From Abelmoschus esculentus (lineage: Eukaryota; Streptophyta; Magnoliopsida; Malvales; Malvaceae): DNA of 64,000 bases. This document shows positions 1 through 12,400 of the stretch, in pieces. A program made the translations under genes and the position numbers. Every line of letters begins with the position of its first letter. Position 1 is the first letter of the stretch. The notes under the pieces were generated by a model that was not told the DNA's origin, did no database searches, and saw only the letters and a list, made by a program, of their open reading frames with translations. The stretch lies in contig JAUCBN010000043.1 of assembly GCA_035048815.1 (NCBI GenBank), forward strand, positions 9,799,001 to 9,863,000, in the 5' to 3' direction.

Positions 1-1
1 T

Positions 2-1132
2 GAGGTTAATGAGACAATTCAATTGGATTGTGTCACGGTGAACCGTGAGTTGTTGCGTTACCTCCGTCAGTCTGAGAGTTCGAGGAAGCCTGTATCTACA
101 GAGTTTTTAGCCGCTGGAATGAAATTGTTTGAGGGTAAAACTGATACACACCCTTCTGATGCTGAATATTGGTTGAAAAAGCTTCAAAGGTTATTTGTTG
201 AGATGGATTATCCTGCAAATCAGATGTTAAGGGTTGTTGTTTCTCTGCTCGATGGTGAAGCTTTGAATTGGTGGGAATCAATAGTTGATTCAGTTCCTTC
301 TACTCAGATCACCTGGGAGTTTTTCAGACAGGCATTTCAAGACAGATATGTGGGAGATGAGTTTTTAGCAAAATGTCGAGATGACTTCATGAACCTGAAA
401 CAAAATGACATGTCAGTGAATGACTTTGAAATAGAGTTTCTGAGATTAGCTAAGTATGTTCCTGGTTTGGTTGCGACGGAGAAAGATAGATGTGACTGGT
501 TTTTAAATGGACTTCGGTTACCCCTTCAGAGAGAGGTTGCCACACACCATGATCAGGTGTTCAGTGAACTCGTTAGATGAGCTAAGACTACCGAGAGGAT
601 AGAGGCTCGTTTGAGAGAATCAGAACTTCAGAATGTAAGTCAATTCGAAAGGGCTCCAGATAGACCAGTTCTGCTAAGTTTTGTCAATTCTTCAGGAAAA
701 AGACCTAGAGATGAGTTTGTTTCTCAGGGTCATCAGAATGTGAGACCTTCTGCTATGACAATTCAAAACCGCAAAGTGCGTAAACCAAAGGCTCCACGAC
801 CTATTCCAATGTGTTCTTTCTGTAACAAAAAGCATAATGTAGAATGTAGAATGATGAACAGATCTTGTTTTAGATGTGGGTCTCATGATCATTATCTGAA
901 AGATTGTCCAAGTTTACCTTCGGTTTCATCTGTTCAGAGTCAGACTCAGACATCGGTTCAAGCTCGTCACTTTGGTAGAGGGCAGTATAGATCAGTTGCT
1001 TCTGGTTCAGTTGGTAGAGGTAGATATGCTCAGAGTGGTAGATCAGAGTTTAAACGACATGGACTGATAGATGATATTGGGGAGCACGATATTCATGTTA
1101 CTGCATCTGATGATATAGCAGCTATTTTATGA
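2..1132 (+). pseudogene. gag: Ty3/Gypsy gag polyprotein, 5' end outside window, one internal stop
   Basis: This is the capsid/nucleocapsid protein of a plant Ty3/Gypsy element, which would package element RNA in cytoplasmic virus-like particles. The frame is open from base 2, so the true start lies upstream of the window. The first 185 residues resemble the retrotransposon gag domain (conserved W and F residues, for example YWLKKLQ and LNWWES). A TGA at 578-580 interrupts the frame, and the same frame then continues to 1132. The C-terminal part is basic and holds a cysteine/histidine cluster (CSFCNKKHNVEC) followed by a canonical CX2CX4HX4C zinc knuckle (CFRCGSHDHYLKDC, about 866-907). The stop is most simply read as a CGA-to-TGA transition. 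No protease or reverse transcriptase follows; the LTR begins about 130 bp downstream. The lineage (Tekay/Del-like chromovirus) is inferred from the gag type and the polyprotein tail. Gag identity is secure; the exact lineage is less so. Confidence 0.85.
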
Positions 1133-1263
1133 TGTTTCAGTTATGTTTCTGTATCGGTTTATCTGTTTAAAATGAAATGTATAAGTATGTTTCAGTTAAG
1201 TTTGAGTATCTTCTGTGATGTCTGAAAATTTCGAGGATGAAATTTCTTTAAAGGAGGGAGAGT
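1133..1263 (+). other. Collapsed pol remnant and polypurine tract
   Basis: Only about 130 bp separate the gag stop from the LTR, where an autonomous element would carry several kilobases of pol. At 1221-1268 an open frame reads SENFEDEISLKEGEL and a stop. This resembles the extreme C-terminus of plant chromovirus polyproteins, which commonly runs into the LTR. The purine-rich run AAAGGAGGGAGAG (1250-1262) lies directly before the LTR and fits a plus-strand priming site. I infer that pol has been deleted, or was never present in this gag-only family. Confidence 0.7.
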
Positions 1264-2280
1264 TGTAAAACCCTAAATTTTTGCCCAATTCAAAATTCAA
1301 TTTCGAATCCCTAATTTATGAAACCCTAATAATTTTAGGGAATTTATGTTTTGGAAATATTAATTTAGTCATGGACTAAATTGAAATAGTTCTGAGATAA
1401 AGTGTTGATTCAGAAATTTTCATGATCTGTTTGTTTAATTATCAAAGTTTTGGGTCTGTTTTGAAAACCCTAGCAAAAGAAAGGATTAGTCTTGTAATTT
1501 GTCATTTTTTCCATAGAATTAAAATTTTGGCAGCCTGGTTTTTGAAATCCCAACCGCATTCGTTTCTTTCTTTCCCTCTCTCACGTCGCACTCTCTCACG
1601 CTTAAGATTCCAATAGAGACTGCTTCGCCGATTCTCCTTTTCACAAAGGTTCTTGTTTGGAAATTGAAGCCGGTACTTTGGATTTTCTTCTTTTCTGTTC
1701 GATTGATCGGAATTTTAAAAGAGTTGGTTGGCTTCTCTTCTCTTCAGTTTGATTTCAACATCATTCCATCGTGTTTTGTAGTGTTGTTTCGGTTGGGTAA
1801 GTTTATTTCTATCAAGTTTCATGATCTTTTATTTAAGAAAGATGCTTGGTTCTTTGTTGTTGTTAAAAAAAATAAGTGAGTTCAGATTGTTGTAGGTTTA
1901 TCGAGAAGTGGTTTTGCTCGTAGTATCGGAATTAGTCACCGGAGATATTGTCGGTGTTGCTGCCGGCAAGTGGTCATTGTTGTCGCCGTCATCGGAAGTG
2001 TAGTATTTCGGTTCTCTTTGCTACTGCCAGTAAAGGTTGCTGGAAACTTTTTTTTTGGTTGTGGGTGTTGTGGAGTGTTGGGCAGAGTAGTGTGAAGGAG
2101 TGTTGGATTATGGTTTGTGTTTTGGTGTGGGCTAGAATATGGGTTGTTTGTGTTGGGCTTGTGTTTGAATCTATTGGGTATGGGTTGTTGTCTTGTGATG
2201 GTATTGTTTGAGTAAAGCCCAAGAGGGGAATGGATCAATTTTATTAGTGTGACCGAATTAAATAAAAAGAATCGGTTTTA

Positions 2281-2570
2281 TCTTGACCTTTTTGACTTTA
2301 GACCCGACCCGTTTGACCTTGACTTCCTTTGACCGAAATTGACCGAATTTGACCTTGACCTTGCTTGACCGTTGACCGAGTTTGACCTTAACTTTGAACC
2401 TTTTGACCTTTGACCAGTCAAAGGTCGAAGTTAACTTTTGACCGTTGACTTTGACTTTGACTTTTGAGTTGACCAGAGTTGACTTTTGATCACTCAAGTC
2501 AAAGTTGACTTTGACCACTTGACTTTGACTTTGACCAAGGTTGACTTTGACCAAAAGTTGACTTTTTTGA
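2281..2570 (+). repeat. TTGAC-rich (W-box-like) low-complexity tract
   Basis: I count about 27 forward-strand copies of TTGAC in roughly 290 bp, mostly as TTGACC or TTTGACT, at irregular spacing of about 6-20 bp. TTGAC(C/T) is the core of the W-box bound by plant WRKY factors. The tract lies inside the LTR. It could be a stress-responsive enhancer array or simply an expanded short repeat. Confidence 0.8.
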
Positions 2571-3240
2571 AAAACATCTCCTTGATGTTTTTCGACGTTC
2601 TGAGTCCGAATATGCTATCTGTTTTGTCAAATTCAAACTTGAAAGATCCGTTTTTAGTGTTTTCTAAATTACTCTTAGTGTCTAAAAAGTTGGTTATAAG
2701 GAATCTAATTCAGAATTCGTCTTCCGTTCAGGTGTCAACGTTTCTGAAGCTTTTGGTTTACCTTCTGTGGTTCGAGCCGACCGGGCACGTTCTTCGAGGT
2801 CATGACATGGGTAAGCTTTCGTATCATAGTTCTGTTTTAAGTGGTGGTTTAGTCTTAGTTTGTTAAGTAATATAGTTTTGTTACCTCGTAGGTCCTGATT
2901 CAGTTAGACCGGAATGCGAGACGCGTCCATCTCAGAGTTAGAGCTTCAGTTGCTTAAGGTGTGTCTCTTCCTGTGCTATATATTTCTATGCTTATGCTAC
3001 ATTATGTTTGAATTTGTGAAATGTTATCTGTATACTGTTTGGCTGGATATGTGAGATTGTTATCTGTTCATACATAGTATCATCATGCATAACATGTGCA
3101 TTCTGTTTTCAAATCAAGTATCTGATTTCTGGAAAAATTGATACTACTAGTAAGAGTTCTGATTTCTGATTTTACGAATCATATCATGCTCTATCATCGG
3201 AAATATTTTATGGATTTAAAATCAGTAATGTAAGGGAAAA

Positions 3241-3292
3241 CTCCACTTTGGCGAGGGAAACCTCCACTCTGGCGAGGATAATCCTCCACTCT
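3241..3292 (+). repeat. Short direct repeats in LTR (CTCCACTYTGGCGAGG type)
   Basis: Three near-copies of a unit of about 22 bp containing CTCCACT, the first two followed by GGCGAGG. Short repeats of this kind are common in the downstream half of chromovirus LTRs. Confidence 0.6.
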
Positions 3293-4229
3293 CTATGTTT
3301 TCTAATATCGGGCCCTCTGATTTTCTGTCATGCATCAGTCATCATAACATGATCATTCCGATTTTATTGAATTTAGAAATATTTTCAAAAAGTTTTCAGA
3401 AATATAAATATGTTTTTGTTTGTGGATTGTTTGCACTTTAGAGACACACTAAGCTCTTTAGCTTACACCCTTTTAGTCTATTTTCAGATTCTCAAACCAG
3501 TTTAAGCGAACCGGTACTTGGAGCATCTCACATGAAATTCAGATATTTATTATTCAGTATGACCCTTTAATTACTTCAGTTTAATGTTTTTAATTTGTTA
3601 TGAAAATATATTATATTTTCGGACTATGAGTTATTCTGATTTGGAATTTATTGGTTGCATGATTTTAATTAAACTATTTTAGATATTTTAAATGTTATTG
3701 AAACATTGTTTTAAGCAATTAAATTTGTATAACGTAAATCCCTAATTCGTTTTACCAATTTGACCAAGTAACCTTAATTTTAAAATTATTTAACCTAAAT
3801 TATTTACTTGAGGGGAAAGTTTTCGTAATTTGATTCCTAAGTTTCAATCTAAGAAATTTTGTTGGAATTGGGGGTTACATTTCATCTCTTAATAACCAAC
3901 TCAAAACTACCATAACTCAGGGTATTCCCCTCGGGTTCAAACATTCACAGCTACGAGCCTAACTAACCAATCTTTATCCTGGATTATACTCTAGCCAAAA
4001 GATTAATTCGCCCACAGCACATCAAGCTCAAGACCAACAAGGAGGCTCTTTCAATACACCCATTTTTTTAACTCCCAACCACCAACCATGCACCACTCCT
4101 ATCTTTAAAGGAGATACCCGTAAGTGTGAACAAATGTATGCATGATTTCCTGTATGCCCTCATAAATGCCTGTGCAAGTGCATGTAAATGCAATTTCTAA
4201 TGTCATGCTCGGAAATGCATGCGTGTCCT

Positions 4230-4274
4230 ATTATATATATAGATATATATAGATAGATAGATATAGATATATGT
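4230..4274. repeat. TA/GATA microsatellite
   Basis: A run of TATATATA and AGATAGATAG units over about 45 bp, with minor interruptions. Confidence 0.85.
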
Positions 4275-5270
4275 GTGCTCTTATACTATGCATGATTATT
4301 GTTCACACTCACAAATAACATCCTCAACTCCAACAGTCCGACTACTAACTTGCAAACCTCTCCCACACATCAACACATAAAACCTTCGAAGCCTGGTACT
4401 CATAGAGTACACAACTCTGCCATGCTCTGAATGTTCTCTAAACATTCGATTCATCCTGAATATCAACACTCTGAAACCTTCTAAGGTACTCTTAGAGACG
4501 TAGCCACCTGCTACACACAACCACATTAGGTTCCCAAACTGAGCTGATCCAAAACCCTTTTCACACTTAGACATGATTGAGGACTCAATCGACTCAAAAT
4601 CTGTCATCTCAACACCATATCATAACATGAACTCGTCGTTCCTCTAAAATTCCTTTATTAACAAATCTCAGCTCTTTTATCAGTCCTATATCAGAAAACA
4701 TCATAATTTTACAATGAATAACAACATTTTTTTCTCTTTTTTTTACAAAATAATAAGGCCAGCACAAAGCAAGTTCCAAGTAGCTCAAGTATACTATAAA
4801 ACACTTTTTTTTTCTAGTAGTAGTTAGAGCAATGGGTCTCCCGGAATAATCCCCTAATAAAACAAATTCAACCAATACATGACACAACAACCATATACCA
4901 TGATATCAATACTATCTCATCAAAGCATAATACAATCGCCATGTTTATCCACACAATAGTCATACAATGCTCAAACCATTCTTTTATCAGCAAAAGATCA
5001 TGTTTACTTTCATGCAAAACAAACCCGCTCTAATGGGTCACACGGGGAATACCAAAACCAAACCCGTGAAGGCTCGATTCGATAAACAACCTTGAAAACC
5101 GTTATATATTTTTTCTTTATCCTATCTAAAGGCATAATTATGTCCCTATGTGTTTCGATTTCATGCAAAACAAGAACGGAGGCAATTCGATCTCAAATGA
5201 GCACTCAATTAACACATGAGCAACTTAAGGACTAAAACGAGAATATTTTAAATTCTTTTGACAAGGTAGA

Positions 5271-5360
5271 AATTCTAGGAACTACCTCTGATTTAAGTTA
5301 CATGCTTAAATAGTATTTGTAAAACTTTTAATTTCTAGGAACTACCTCTGATTTAAGTTA
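5271..5360. repeat. 30-bp direct duplication with 60-bp offset
   Basis: The segment at 5271-5300 recurs at 5331-5360 with one mismatch (AATTCTAGGA against ATTTCTAGGA, then an identical ACTACCTCTGATTTAAGTTA). Confidence 0.85.
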
Positions 5361-5500
5361 GCCAACTTGAAATTAAGTCAACTTTATGCATCAAGGTGAA
5401 ATTTCAACTCAAAATAGTATTTGTAGCTACCATAATTAAACATAGAAAGATATCCGGGACTAAAATGCAAATCCGGCAAGTATCAACTAATAACCAATCA

Positions 5501-5672
5501 AAGGTTTCGAAACCTTCGTTAAAGGTTTCGAAACTTTTCCTTGAAAGTTTCGAAACTTTCATTCCAGTAAGTTTCTAATATCCAACTAGCCCGCAAGGTT
5601 TCGAAACCTTACTGGAAGTTTCGAAACTATTTGATAAAGGTTTCGAAACTTTCCCTAAGATTTCGAAACTTT
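5501..5672. repeat. Cluster of seven TTTCGAAA palindromes
   Basis: Seven copies of TTTCGAAA, most extended to AAGGTTTCGAAACCTT or AAAGTTTCGAAACTTT, are centred near 5508, 5530, 5551, 5602, 5623, 5645 and 5666. Spacing alternates near 21 bp with one gap of about 51 bp. Each copy is a perfect or near-perfect palindrome, so the cluster reads the same on both strands. Confidence 0.85.
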
Positions 5673-6621
5673 ATGTTTAGAAACATAAAATCGGTCCTTT
5701 TTAAGTAGATCCAACTCATTCAAAACACCACCAATGATCACCACTAACTATATGCATAATTCCTAGGCACCAAGAGCAACTTAAACATCCAATACATACT
5801 CAAGTTCAAATAATTAAAGCAACGTTTACAAATCAAAAGCCAATTCTTACAACAATGTAACTATACCCCATTGCTCTTTTACTACTAATACATTTTAGAA
5901 CACATACTTGAGCTATTCATCGACATACACTTGGAACCTTGCTTTCCATGGCCGCCTCGATTAATGTCTCTGCATTGTAAGGTAAAAGAGAGGGTAAGCA
6001 TAAGCTTAGTGAGGGGTAAAATATAAAGAAAACACCTTTACAATACAGCCCATAAGTCCATCAATAAACTCTTTAAATCATGCCATATCATGCTCACTAA
6101 AAGTATCTCAAACATGGTTTGTAAAATCGAAATAACTTCTTTATCAAGTAACATTCATTTCATGTATTACAAAGCTAAAACACACAATGCTTTCATGCTT
6201 TTAAAACAACCATTAAACTTATGGCCCTTTTTAATACATATGCATTTCTATGCACCATCATAAGTCTTATATGCTATTCACCTAGCAAACTTAGATCAAG
6301 TACTCAATAATGTGCAAGGTACAAGTCTTACATGCTAAACATATAGCAACACTTAAGCTATTCTCTCATGCTCATATCCTTGTACAAAGTTTAATCAAGA
6401 AAACATGCTTGTGAAACTTATGATTTTAAAACATTATATTTTCTATACAATTCTAAATCAACATGTTCCACAATCTCATGCTTTACAATACACAAAAGTC
6501 TCAATCATAATTCATGCATATTGGCAACTAAGTGACTAACTTTGTTCAAACCTTATACCTATTGAATACACAGATTCCTTATTCCTTATCTAGAGACACT
6601 TGGTCTCAACATGTATTGGTT

Positions 6622-6815
6622 GGACACTAAGTCACCCTTGTTTACGTATGGGTCAACTATATGCACGGTCGGACACAAAGTCACCCTTGTTTACGTATGG
6701 GTCAACTATATGCACGGTCGGACACAAAGTCACCCTTGTTTATATATAGGCAAGCTCTACATGCACGATCGGACACAAAGTCACCCTTGTTTTCGTGTAG
6801 GCAACATCAATATTC
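6622..6815. repeat. 49-bp tandem repeat, nearly four copies
   Basis: Units start with GGACAC at 6622, 6671, 6720 and 6771, so the spacing is 49, 49 and 51 bp. Each contains GGACACAAAGTCACCCTTGT (the first reads CTAAG) and, downstream, TGCACGGTC or TGCACGATC. The second and third units are almost identical; the fourth has diverged. Confidence 0.9.
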
Positions 6816-8412
6816 TCATAATCTTTATAGTGCACTTAATCCTAATGACATGTCATTTGTATTCGTGGTCTTAAATAGTGCCACCAAGCCAATATCATAC
6901 TCATTATGCATGGTAGCTTGCTGTTTTACAATACACTCACTATATGTTCAACAAGATGAACTAAATCATGCTCATCGGCTCTATTCGGGAAAAGGGAAAT
7001 AACCATACTTTAATCCAAATCATTCTCATGCTTTAAAAGTCATGGAAACCATCATTAACCATGCATATACAACAACTAACACATGCATGCATCATTTCCA
7101 AATTCAATTCATGCATTGGAAACTATTCCTTCATATGCATCGGAAACTATTCCTTCATATGCATCTTTCATAAAACCAATGCAACATTACCAATCATTGG
7201 ATATGTTACCAAAGTATAAAAATTAATAAAACTCATGATGTATTCAATTGTCAAAACATATCCGATATCAATGGACCATAATGAAAACATCCTTTGCACA
7301 AAGCACTTATCATTTCTCATGCATAAATCACATATGTAAAAACTACATTAAGAGCGTGTCTAAAATATGACAATTATGGAACGATATGAGAACCGTTAAG
7401 AGAGCGAAACCATTTAACTTACTTCCGAGTGTGGGGAGTTTTTTCACACCATCCCTACACTCCCAAACCTTTGATAAAACACGTAAAACCTTGCCGATAC
7501 GGTAGCCCACTCACCACTTGTCCGAAACTAGCTTGCCGAAGCCAACCGACATTCTCGCCTTTTCCGAAACACCTTCAACACTTAGCTTAACACCTTGACC
7601 TTTTTTTAGCATATCAAAACAGAGGTATTAATGCATATTAATGCATTCAATCAACCTCCCACACTATCCAAACAAGCAGCCCCAAAAACTACACTTAAGA
7701 AAACCGAAAACACATCCGAAACTTATCCGAACGACTTCCAGCCCTTAGCCAACGAAAACCATAAATTATCAACAACAAAACACAACCAAGAACCATGATA
7801 TAACCATCCTAAACCAGCAGCAAACATTCAGCCACCCAAACAAGCTATAAACCGAAGATCTAAGCCAATTAACACCACCAAAACTTAAGATCCGGGTTTA
7901 CCCGTTCAAGAACCATTAATTCCATGTTAAAACACACAAAAATTCATTGATTTACCCATTGAAAACCATCAGGTATCACCTTATTACGGGATTGCATCAA
8001 TTCAATCAAAATTAACCGATAAAAACCGAAAATCATCAATTAAAACCATAAAACAAATCAAGAACTCAATGCAGTGGATCAAATACTTGGGAATTTCAAT
8101 AAACAACTCAAAGTTCAGAGTTTTGAATGGTTTCTTACCTCCAAACAAGATCCAACCTCCTTCCAATTGAAAAACCCATGAAAAACAAGTTGTAAAGTGT
8201 AAGAAAATTGGAGAGAAATAAGGAGAAAATAATATGAACGAAATTAAATAAAAAAGATGTGATTTACCTTGATAAAATTGAAGAGAATTCTGATTGGAAA
8301 CCAAGAAAATTAGGAGAAGTTGAGAGAAAATGGGAAGTTACAAGAAATTGTAATTTTGGTGAAAAAAATGGGAAAAATATCTTAATAAAATCTTTATGGT
8401 AATTAAAATGAG

Positions 8413-8420
8413 TTTATAAA
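8413..8420 (-). promoter_or_regulatory. Putative LTR TATA box
   Basis: TTTATAAA, about 345 bp inside the proposed minus-strand LTR start, is followed downstream by a pyrimidine-rich stretch with TCTCTCAAC. The position suits an LTR promoter, but there is no direct support. Confidence 0.4.
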
Positions 8421-8763
8421 GAGATTTTTGGAAGGTTAGATCGGATGAGAAAGATTGGATAAATAGCCCCTTAAAGATTCTAAGTTTTGACCCTTTTACA
8501 TTTTAGTCACTAAAATTGTCATTTTTACAAAATAGTCACTATTTTCCAAAATGTCAAGGTTCATAGTGTAATTTTACAAAATTGAGTTTACCAAACTCAA
8601 ATAGAGTCCAAATAATAATTTTAGAGTATTTTTCCTTATTTTATTTCCTTTGAAAACCACTTATAAAAATTAATTCCCGAATTTAGGCTAATTGGCTTGA
8701 CTAGTTCAACCGAACCCTTGACCCGACCTTGATAATACCTAGGCCCATTTTTTGGATGTTATA

Positions 8764-9405
8764 GTTTTTTGTTAAGTTCACTAGTCAAGGGTATGTAAGT
8801 TTAACTATAGATAATCCTAGAATGTTGGCAACATGTTTTGTTAAACCATAATTATCTATTTTGATATATTGGTAATGTGTAAGGTGTGTATAGACTCGTA
8901 TATTGTAAAACAACCTTAATAAAAAAAGATTTAAGTATTTGAATATTCATACTTTAAGCTAAAGAGCCTAAAACTAGGAAAAAGGACTTAGAATGACTTA
9001 AAAATATGATATTCTATTAAAGTATGCTCATTATAGATCACTGGTAAGATTTCATAAGGATTGAATTTCATTTACTAAGTCAAATAGAAATAAAATCAGC
9101 TAAAACATGACATTACTGGTTAGGTGTATTGAAGCGGATCCATAGTGTTTAGATACGACCAACTTAAAATCCTTAAGATATATTTTTAATTAATAATAAA
9201 TTCCCTTAGATCCTTAGATGATGAAAAGCTTCAAATTAATCTGAAAATGAATAGGTCTCATTCATGAACAAATTAAATAAAGATTGAAAAATCAATCATG
9301 TACTAATCCAAAACGAACTACCGAAAAAGGTTATCGAACCCCGAAACCTCCGATCGTAGCATCTTTCGACCCGGTTCTCTGCTAGGCCGGGAAGGGGGTG
9401 TTACA
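8764..9405 (+). mobile_element. 3' remnant of another LTR, abutting the satellite
   Basis: The segment ends GGGGGTGTTACA at 9405, a typical end for a plant Ty3/Gypsy LTR, after a C/G-rich stretch containing CTGCTAGGCCGGG. Satellite sequence begins at the next base. Its upstream part is missing, apparently cut by the neighbouring minus-strand LTR-like block. No coding sequence was seen. Confidence 0.5.
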
Positions 9406-12400
9406 TTTTGAGCTTTTTACTCGGTTGAAATTCAAACGGGGTCACTAGAAAGCCCATTTAGATATGCATGCTCTAAACCCTAAAAAAAGATCGAAAATGA
9501 TATTAAATAAATTTTTCTTGGGTAAAAAAGTTAATTATGGGCTTTGGAACCTAATTATACAACTTAAACTAAAATTTTGAGATTTTTATTCAGTTAAAAT
9601 TCGAACGGGTTCACTACAAAGCACATTTGGATATGCACGCTCTGAACCCTAAAAAATGATCGAAAATGATATTAAATCAAATTTTTTTATTAAAAAAAGT
9701 TAATTATGGGATTTTGAACCTAATTATATAGCTTAAACTAAAATTTTGAGATTTTTACTCGGTTAAAATTCAAACGGATTCATTAGAAAGCCCATTTCGA
9801 CATGCATGCTCTAAACTCTAAAAACGATCGAAAATGATATTAAATCAAATTTTTTGGTACAAAAAGTTAATTATGGGATTTTGAACCTAATTATACAGCT
9901 TAAACACAAATTTGGAGCTTTTTACTATTTTAAAATTCGAACGGGTTCACTAGAAATCTCATTTAGACATGCATGCTCTAAACCCAAAAAAAGATCGAAA
10001 ATGATATTAAATAAAATTTTTTTAGTAAAAAAAGTTAATTATGGGCTTTTGAACCTAATTATACAACTTAAACTAAAATTTTAAGCTTTTTACTCAGTTG
10101 AAATTGGAACGGGTTCAATAGAAAGCTCATTTAGACATGCATGCTCGGAACCCTAAAAAAGATCAAAAATGATATTAAATATATTTTTATGGGTAAAAAA
10201 AGTTAATTAAGGGCTTTTGAACCTAATTATACAGGTTACACTCAAATTTATGTTTTTTACTCGGTTAAAATTCGAACGGGTTCACTAAAAAGCCCATTTA
10301 GACATGCATGCTCTGAACCCTAAAAACGATCGAAAATGATATTAAATCAATTTTTTAGGGTACAAAAAATTAATTATGTGCTTTTAAACCTAATTATACA
10401 ACTTAAACTAAAAATTTGAGCTTTTTACTCGGCTAAAATTCAAACGGTTCACAAGAAAGCCCATATAGACATGCACGCTCTAAACCCTAGAAAATGATCG
10501 AAAACAATATTAAATCAAATTTTCTGGGTAAAAAAAATTTAATTATGGGCTTTGAACCTAATTGTACATCTTAAACTCAAATTTTGAGCTTTTAACTCGG
10601 TTAAAACTCGAATAGGATCACTAAAAAGCCCATTTAGACATGCATGCTCTGAACCCTAAAAACGATCGAAAATGATATTAAATCAAATTTTTTGGGTACA
10701 AAAAGTTAATAGTGGGCTTTTGATCCTAATTATACAGCTTAAACTCAAATTTTGAGCTTTTTACTTGGTTGAAATTCGAACGTTTTCACTAGAAAGCCCA
10801 TTTAGACATGCACTCTCTAAACCCTAAAAAAAGAACAAAAATGATATTAATTAATTTTTTTGGGTAAAAAAGTTATTTATGGTCTTTTGAACCTAATTAT
10901 ACAACTTACGCTCAAATTTTTTAGCTTTTTACTCAGTTAAAATTCGAACGGGTTCACTAGAAGGCCCATTTAGACATGCACGCTATGAACCCTAAAAAAC
11001 GATCAAAAAATGATATTAAATCAAATTTTTATGGTACAAAAATTTAATTATGGGCTTTTGAACCTAATTATAAAGCTTAAACTAAAATTTTAATCTTTTT
11101 ACTCGGCTAAAATAAGAACAGGTTCACTAGAAAGCTCATTTAGACATCTACGCTCTAAACCGTAAAAAACTATCGAAAATTATATTAAATTAAATTTTTT
11201 GGTAACAAAAAGTTAATTATGGTCTTTTGAACCTAATTATACAGCTCAAACTAAAATTTTGAACTTTTTACTCGGTTAAAATTCGAACGGGTTCACTAGA
11301 AAGCCCATTTAGACATACACTCTCTGAACACTAAAAAATGATCGAAAATAATTTTAAATCAAATTTTTTGGGTACAAAAAGTTAATTATGTGCTTTTGAA
11401 CCTAATTATATAGCTTAAACTAAAATTTTGAGCTTTTTCTTCGGTTAAAATTCGAACGGGTTCACTAGAAAGCCCATTTAGACATGCACACACTGAACCC
11501 TAAAAAATGATCGAAAATGATATTAAATAAAATTTTTTGGGTACAAAAAGTTAATTATGGGCTTTTTAACCTAATTATATAGCTTAAACTCAAATTTTGA
11601 GCTTTTTACTCGGTTGAAATTCGAATGTTTTCACTAGAAAGCCAATTTAGACATGCACGCTCTTAATCCCAAAAAAGATCGAAAATGATATTAAATAATT
11701 TTTTTGGAAAAAAAAGGTTAATTATGGTCTTTTGAACCTATTTATACAGCTTAAGCTCAAATTATGAGTTTTTTACTCGGTTAAAATTCAAACGGGTTCA
11801 CTAGAAAGCCCATTTAGATATGCATGCTCTGAACCCTAAAAACGATCGAAAATAATATTAAATCAATTTTTTGGGATAAAAAAGTAAATTATGGGCTTTG
11901 AACCTAATTATACAGCTTAAACTAATATTTTTAGCTTTTTACTCGGTTAAAATTCGAACGGGTTCACTAGAAAGCCCATTTATACATGCACGGCCTGAAC
12001 CCTAAAAAACGATCAAAAATGGTATTAAATCAAATTTTTTTGGTAAAAAAAATTAATTATGGTCTTTTGAACCTAATTATACAGCTTACACTCAAATTTT
12101 GAGCTTTTTACTCAGTTAAAATTCGAACGGGTTCACTAGAAAGCCCATTTAGACATGCATGCTTTGAACCCTAAAAACGATCGAAAATGATATTAAATTA
12201 AATTTTTGGGGTAAAAAAAGTTAATTATGGTCTTTTAAACCTAATTATACAGCTTAAACTCAAATTTTGAGCTTTTTACTCGGCTAAAATTCAAACAGGT
12301 TGACTAGAAAGCTAGTTAGACATGCACGCTCTAAATCCTAAAAAACGATCAAAAATGATATTAAATCAAATTTTTTGGATACAAAAATTTAATTATATAC

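Larger units (their letters stand above)
1264..3879 (+). mobile_element. 3' LTR of the gag-only Ty3 element
   Basis: The LTR begins TGTAAAACCC right after the polypurine tract and is proposed to end at GGGGGTTACA, giving a TG...CA structure of about 2.6 kb. Such a long LTR is usual for Tekay/Del-like chromoviruses. It contains a TTGAC-rich tract (2281-2570), three short direct repeats around 3241-3292, and a motif CACTAAGCTCTTTAGCTTAC near 3447, which resembles the downstream LTR region of related elements. The matching 5' LTR lies outside the window, so the 3' boundary rests only on the CA end and cannot be confirmed by pairing. Small ORFs here (for example around 1948-2238 and 2486-2866) follow low-complexity sequence and are not genes. 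Confidence 0.7.
3880..5855. other. Non-coding repetitive sequence, unassigned
   Basis: I find no credible gene here. The sequence is AT-rich and probably derives from old transposable elements. It holds a TA/GATA microsatellite (4230-4274), a direct duplication (5271-5300 and 5331-5360) and a cluster of TTTCGAAA palindromes (5501-5672). Minus-strand ORFs at 4296-4607 and 4609-4890 show no recognisable domain and lie in the same LTR-like sequence style. No primer binding site was recognised. Confidence 0.5.
5856..8763 (-). mobile_element. Minus-strand Ty3-type LTR-like block
   Basis: Read on the minus strand, the block begins TATAACATCC at 8763. This looks like a decayed TGTAACACCC LTR start (two C/G-to-T/A transitions). 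It has a TTTATAAA box at 8413-8420 and a CTCACTAAGCTTATGCTTAC motif (complement of 5994-6013) like the one in the first LTR. It may end at GGGGTATAGTTACA (complement of 5856-5869). No target-site duplication or primer site was found, so the left boundary is weak. The block includes the 49-bp tandem repeat near 6622-6815 and a 26-bp duplication near 7113-7162. ORFs within it (8002-8304 minus; 6611-7002 plus) are not supported as genes. Confidence 0.5.

Noticed and set aside
1936..2554. Overlapping ORFs on both strands in the first LTR
   Set aside because: They follow GT-rich and TTGAC-rich low-complexity sequence and have no domains.
4296..4890. Two adjacent minus-strand ORFs of 103 and 93 codons
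   Set aside because: No recognised domain, no supporting promoter or splice structure, and located in LTR-like repeat sequence.
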